Shown here: positions 5,024 through 5,651 of the stretch, piece by piece | Position numbering within the stretch: the first letter of the stretch is position 1 | Layout of the letters: every line of letters begins with the position of its first letter | Assembly (NCBI GenBank): GCA_023379345.1 | Contig: JAMCUV010000007.1 | Coordinates: 1-5,651 of the forward strand | Length of the DNA: 5,651 nucleotides | Source: Thermoplasmatota archaeon | GTDB taxonomy: Archaea > Thermoplasmatota > Thermoplasmata > Thermoplasmatales > Thermoplasmataceae | Reading direction: 5' to 3' | Made by a program: the position numbers and the translations under genes | The notes under the pieces: generated by a model | What the model was told of the DNA's origin: nothing | Databases searched by the model: none | The model's input: only the letters and a program-made list of their open reading frames with translations

Positions 5024-5647
5024 ATGGATAATCAGGATTATGAAAAATTGCTGAAGAAAGCCGAAAATGTGCTTTCAAAATCAAACATGAACCAGCAGAG
5101 GCTCCAGATTCCAGATCCCGATGTTATACAGGAGGGGAAGGCAACAATTATCAGGAACTTCATTGACATTGCCGACATGATGAACCGCGATCCCAAGCAC
5201 ATTGCAAAATTCCTGATGACCGAATTCGGGATTGGCGTCACCATATCTGGAAAAAGGCTCATAATAAACAGGAAGATCTCGGCCGACCAGATTTCTTCAA
5301 AGATAAAGCAGTATATGGATTCGTACCTGTTCTGCTATGAATGCCACTCACCTGATACAGAGATACAGAAGATAGGGAGAACCTATGTGCTGGCATGCAA
5401 GGCCTGCGGAGCCCAACATCCCATAAGGGTTGTCAGTGATGCAAGGGATGATGAAACAACCATAGAGGAAGGAAAGGAATACACTGTGGAGATCACCAAG
5501 GTGGGAAGCTCAGGGGAAGGCAGAGCATTTTACAGGGGCTTCAATATATTTGTGCCCGGAGTGAAGAAGGGCGAGACCGTAAAGGTTCTGATTAAAAGGA
5601 TAAGAAACAACACGGCCATTGCCGAGGTACGTGACCGGGAGAAGTAA
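5024..5647 (+). CDS. eif2b: Translation initiation factor aIF2 subunit beta with C-terminal TRAM domain
   Basis: Beta subunit of the archaeal aIF2 heterotrimer, which brings initiator Met-tRNA to the small ribosomal subunit as a GTP complex. The N-terminal helix (residues 3-20) is the usual contact to the gamma subunit. The central alpha/beta domain (about 38-95) includes NFIDIADMMNRDPKHIAKFL and the GTVIS-like GVTISGKRLII. The zinc ribbon has C104-x2-C107 and C125-x2-C128 in FCYECHSPDT and ACKACGAQHP. Residues about 147-204 form a TRAM domain (EGKEYTVEITKVGSSGEGRA, then FVPGVKKGETVKVLI), a small RNA-binding beta-barrel. With it the protein has 207 residues, against about 135-140 for the subunit without it; TRAM-bearing aIF2 beta is known in some euryarchaea, including Thermoplasma. 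The start at ATG 5024 fits the TATA spacing. The gene is complete, ending four bases before the window edge. Confidence 0.97.
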   Translation: MDNQDYEKLLKKAENVLSKSNMNQQRLQIPDPDVIQEGKATIIRNFIDIADMMNRDPKHIAKFLMTEFGIGVTISGKRLIINRKISADQISSKIKQYMDSYLFCYECHSPDTEIQKIGRTYVLACKACGAQHPIRVVSDARDDETTIEEGKEYTVEITKVGSSGEGRAFYRGFNIFVPGVKKGETVKVLIKRIRNNTAIAEVRDREK

Positions 5648-5651
5648 CAGC

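Overview
The window looks like an archaeal chromosome segment from a Thermoplasmatales-type euryarchaeon. Four things point there. The translation factor is an archaeal IF2 beta with an added TRAM domain. The aspartate transcarbamoylase catalytic and regulatory genes are adjacent and overlap or abut. The HMG-CoA reductase is of the bacterial-type class II, a form known from Thermoplasmatales and Archaeoglobus rather than from most archaea. Several genes have a TATA-like element about 25-28 bases before the start codon and no Shine-Dalgarno site, as expected for leaderless archaeal transcripts. Arginine is mostly AGA/AGG. The genus cannot be fixed from the sequence alone.

Layout. Minus strand, left: the N-terminal part of a TPR-like protein runs off the left edge (1-341), preceded by a complete class II HMG-CoA reductase (393-1664), each with its own TATA element. 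A gene-poor gap of about 400 bases (1665-2075) separates HMGR from the divergent pyrB; it holds only decayed-looking short frames. Plus strand, centre: pyrB (2076-2990) and pyrI (2996-3463) form a tight pyrimidine operon. Minus strand, right: a ribbon-helix-helix protein (4247-4738) followed 13 bases later by a small FtsZ/tubulin-like protein (3460-4233), whose end overlaps the end of pyrI tail-to-tail by four bases. An AT-rich gap with several dyad symmetries and a possible 33-residue microprotein (4739-5023) precedes the plus-strand gene for aIF2 beta (5024-5647).

The most interesting part is the RHH plus FtsZ-like pair. The FtsZ-like protein keeps the order of the FtsZ GTPase domain, including the region after the T4 loop, but its T4 loop is degenerate and the whole C-terminal domain with the T7 catalytic loop is absent. 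The RHH protein seems to carry two RHH units. The arrangement resembles the haloarchaeal cdrS-ftsZ2 operon, in which a small RHH regulator is co-transcribed with a tubulin-family division gene. It may be a division-related or cytoskeletal module built on a non-polymerising or non-hydrolysing FtsZ relative. This is inference from motifs, without any database search.

The other genes are housekeeping: isoprenoid lipid synthesis (HMGR), pyrimidine synthesis (PyrB/PyrI) and translation initiation (aIF2 beta). No mobile element, CRISPR array, tRNA or rRNA was recognised.
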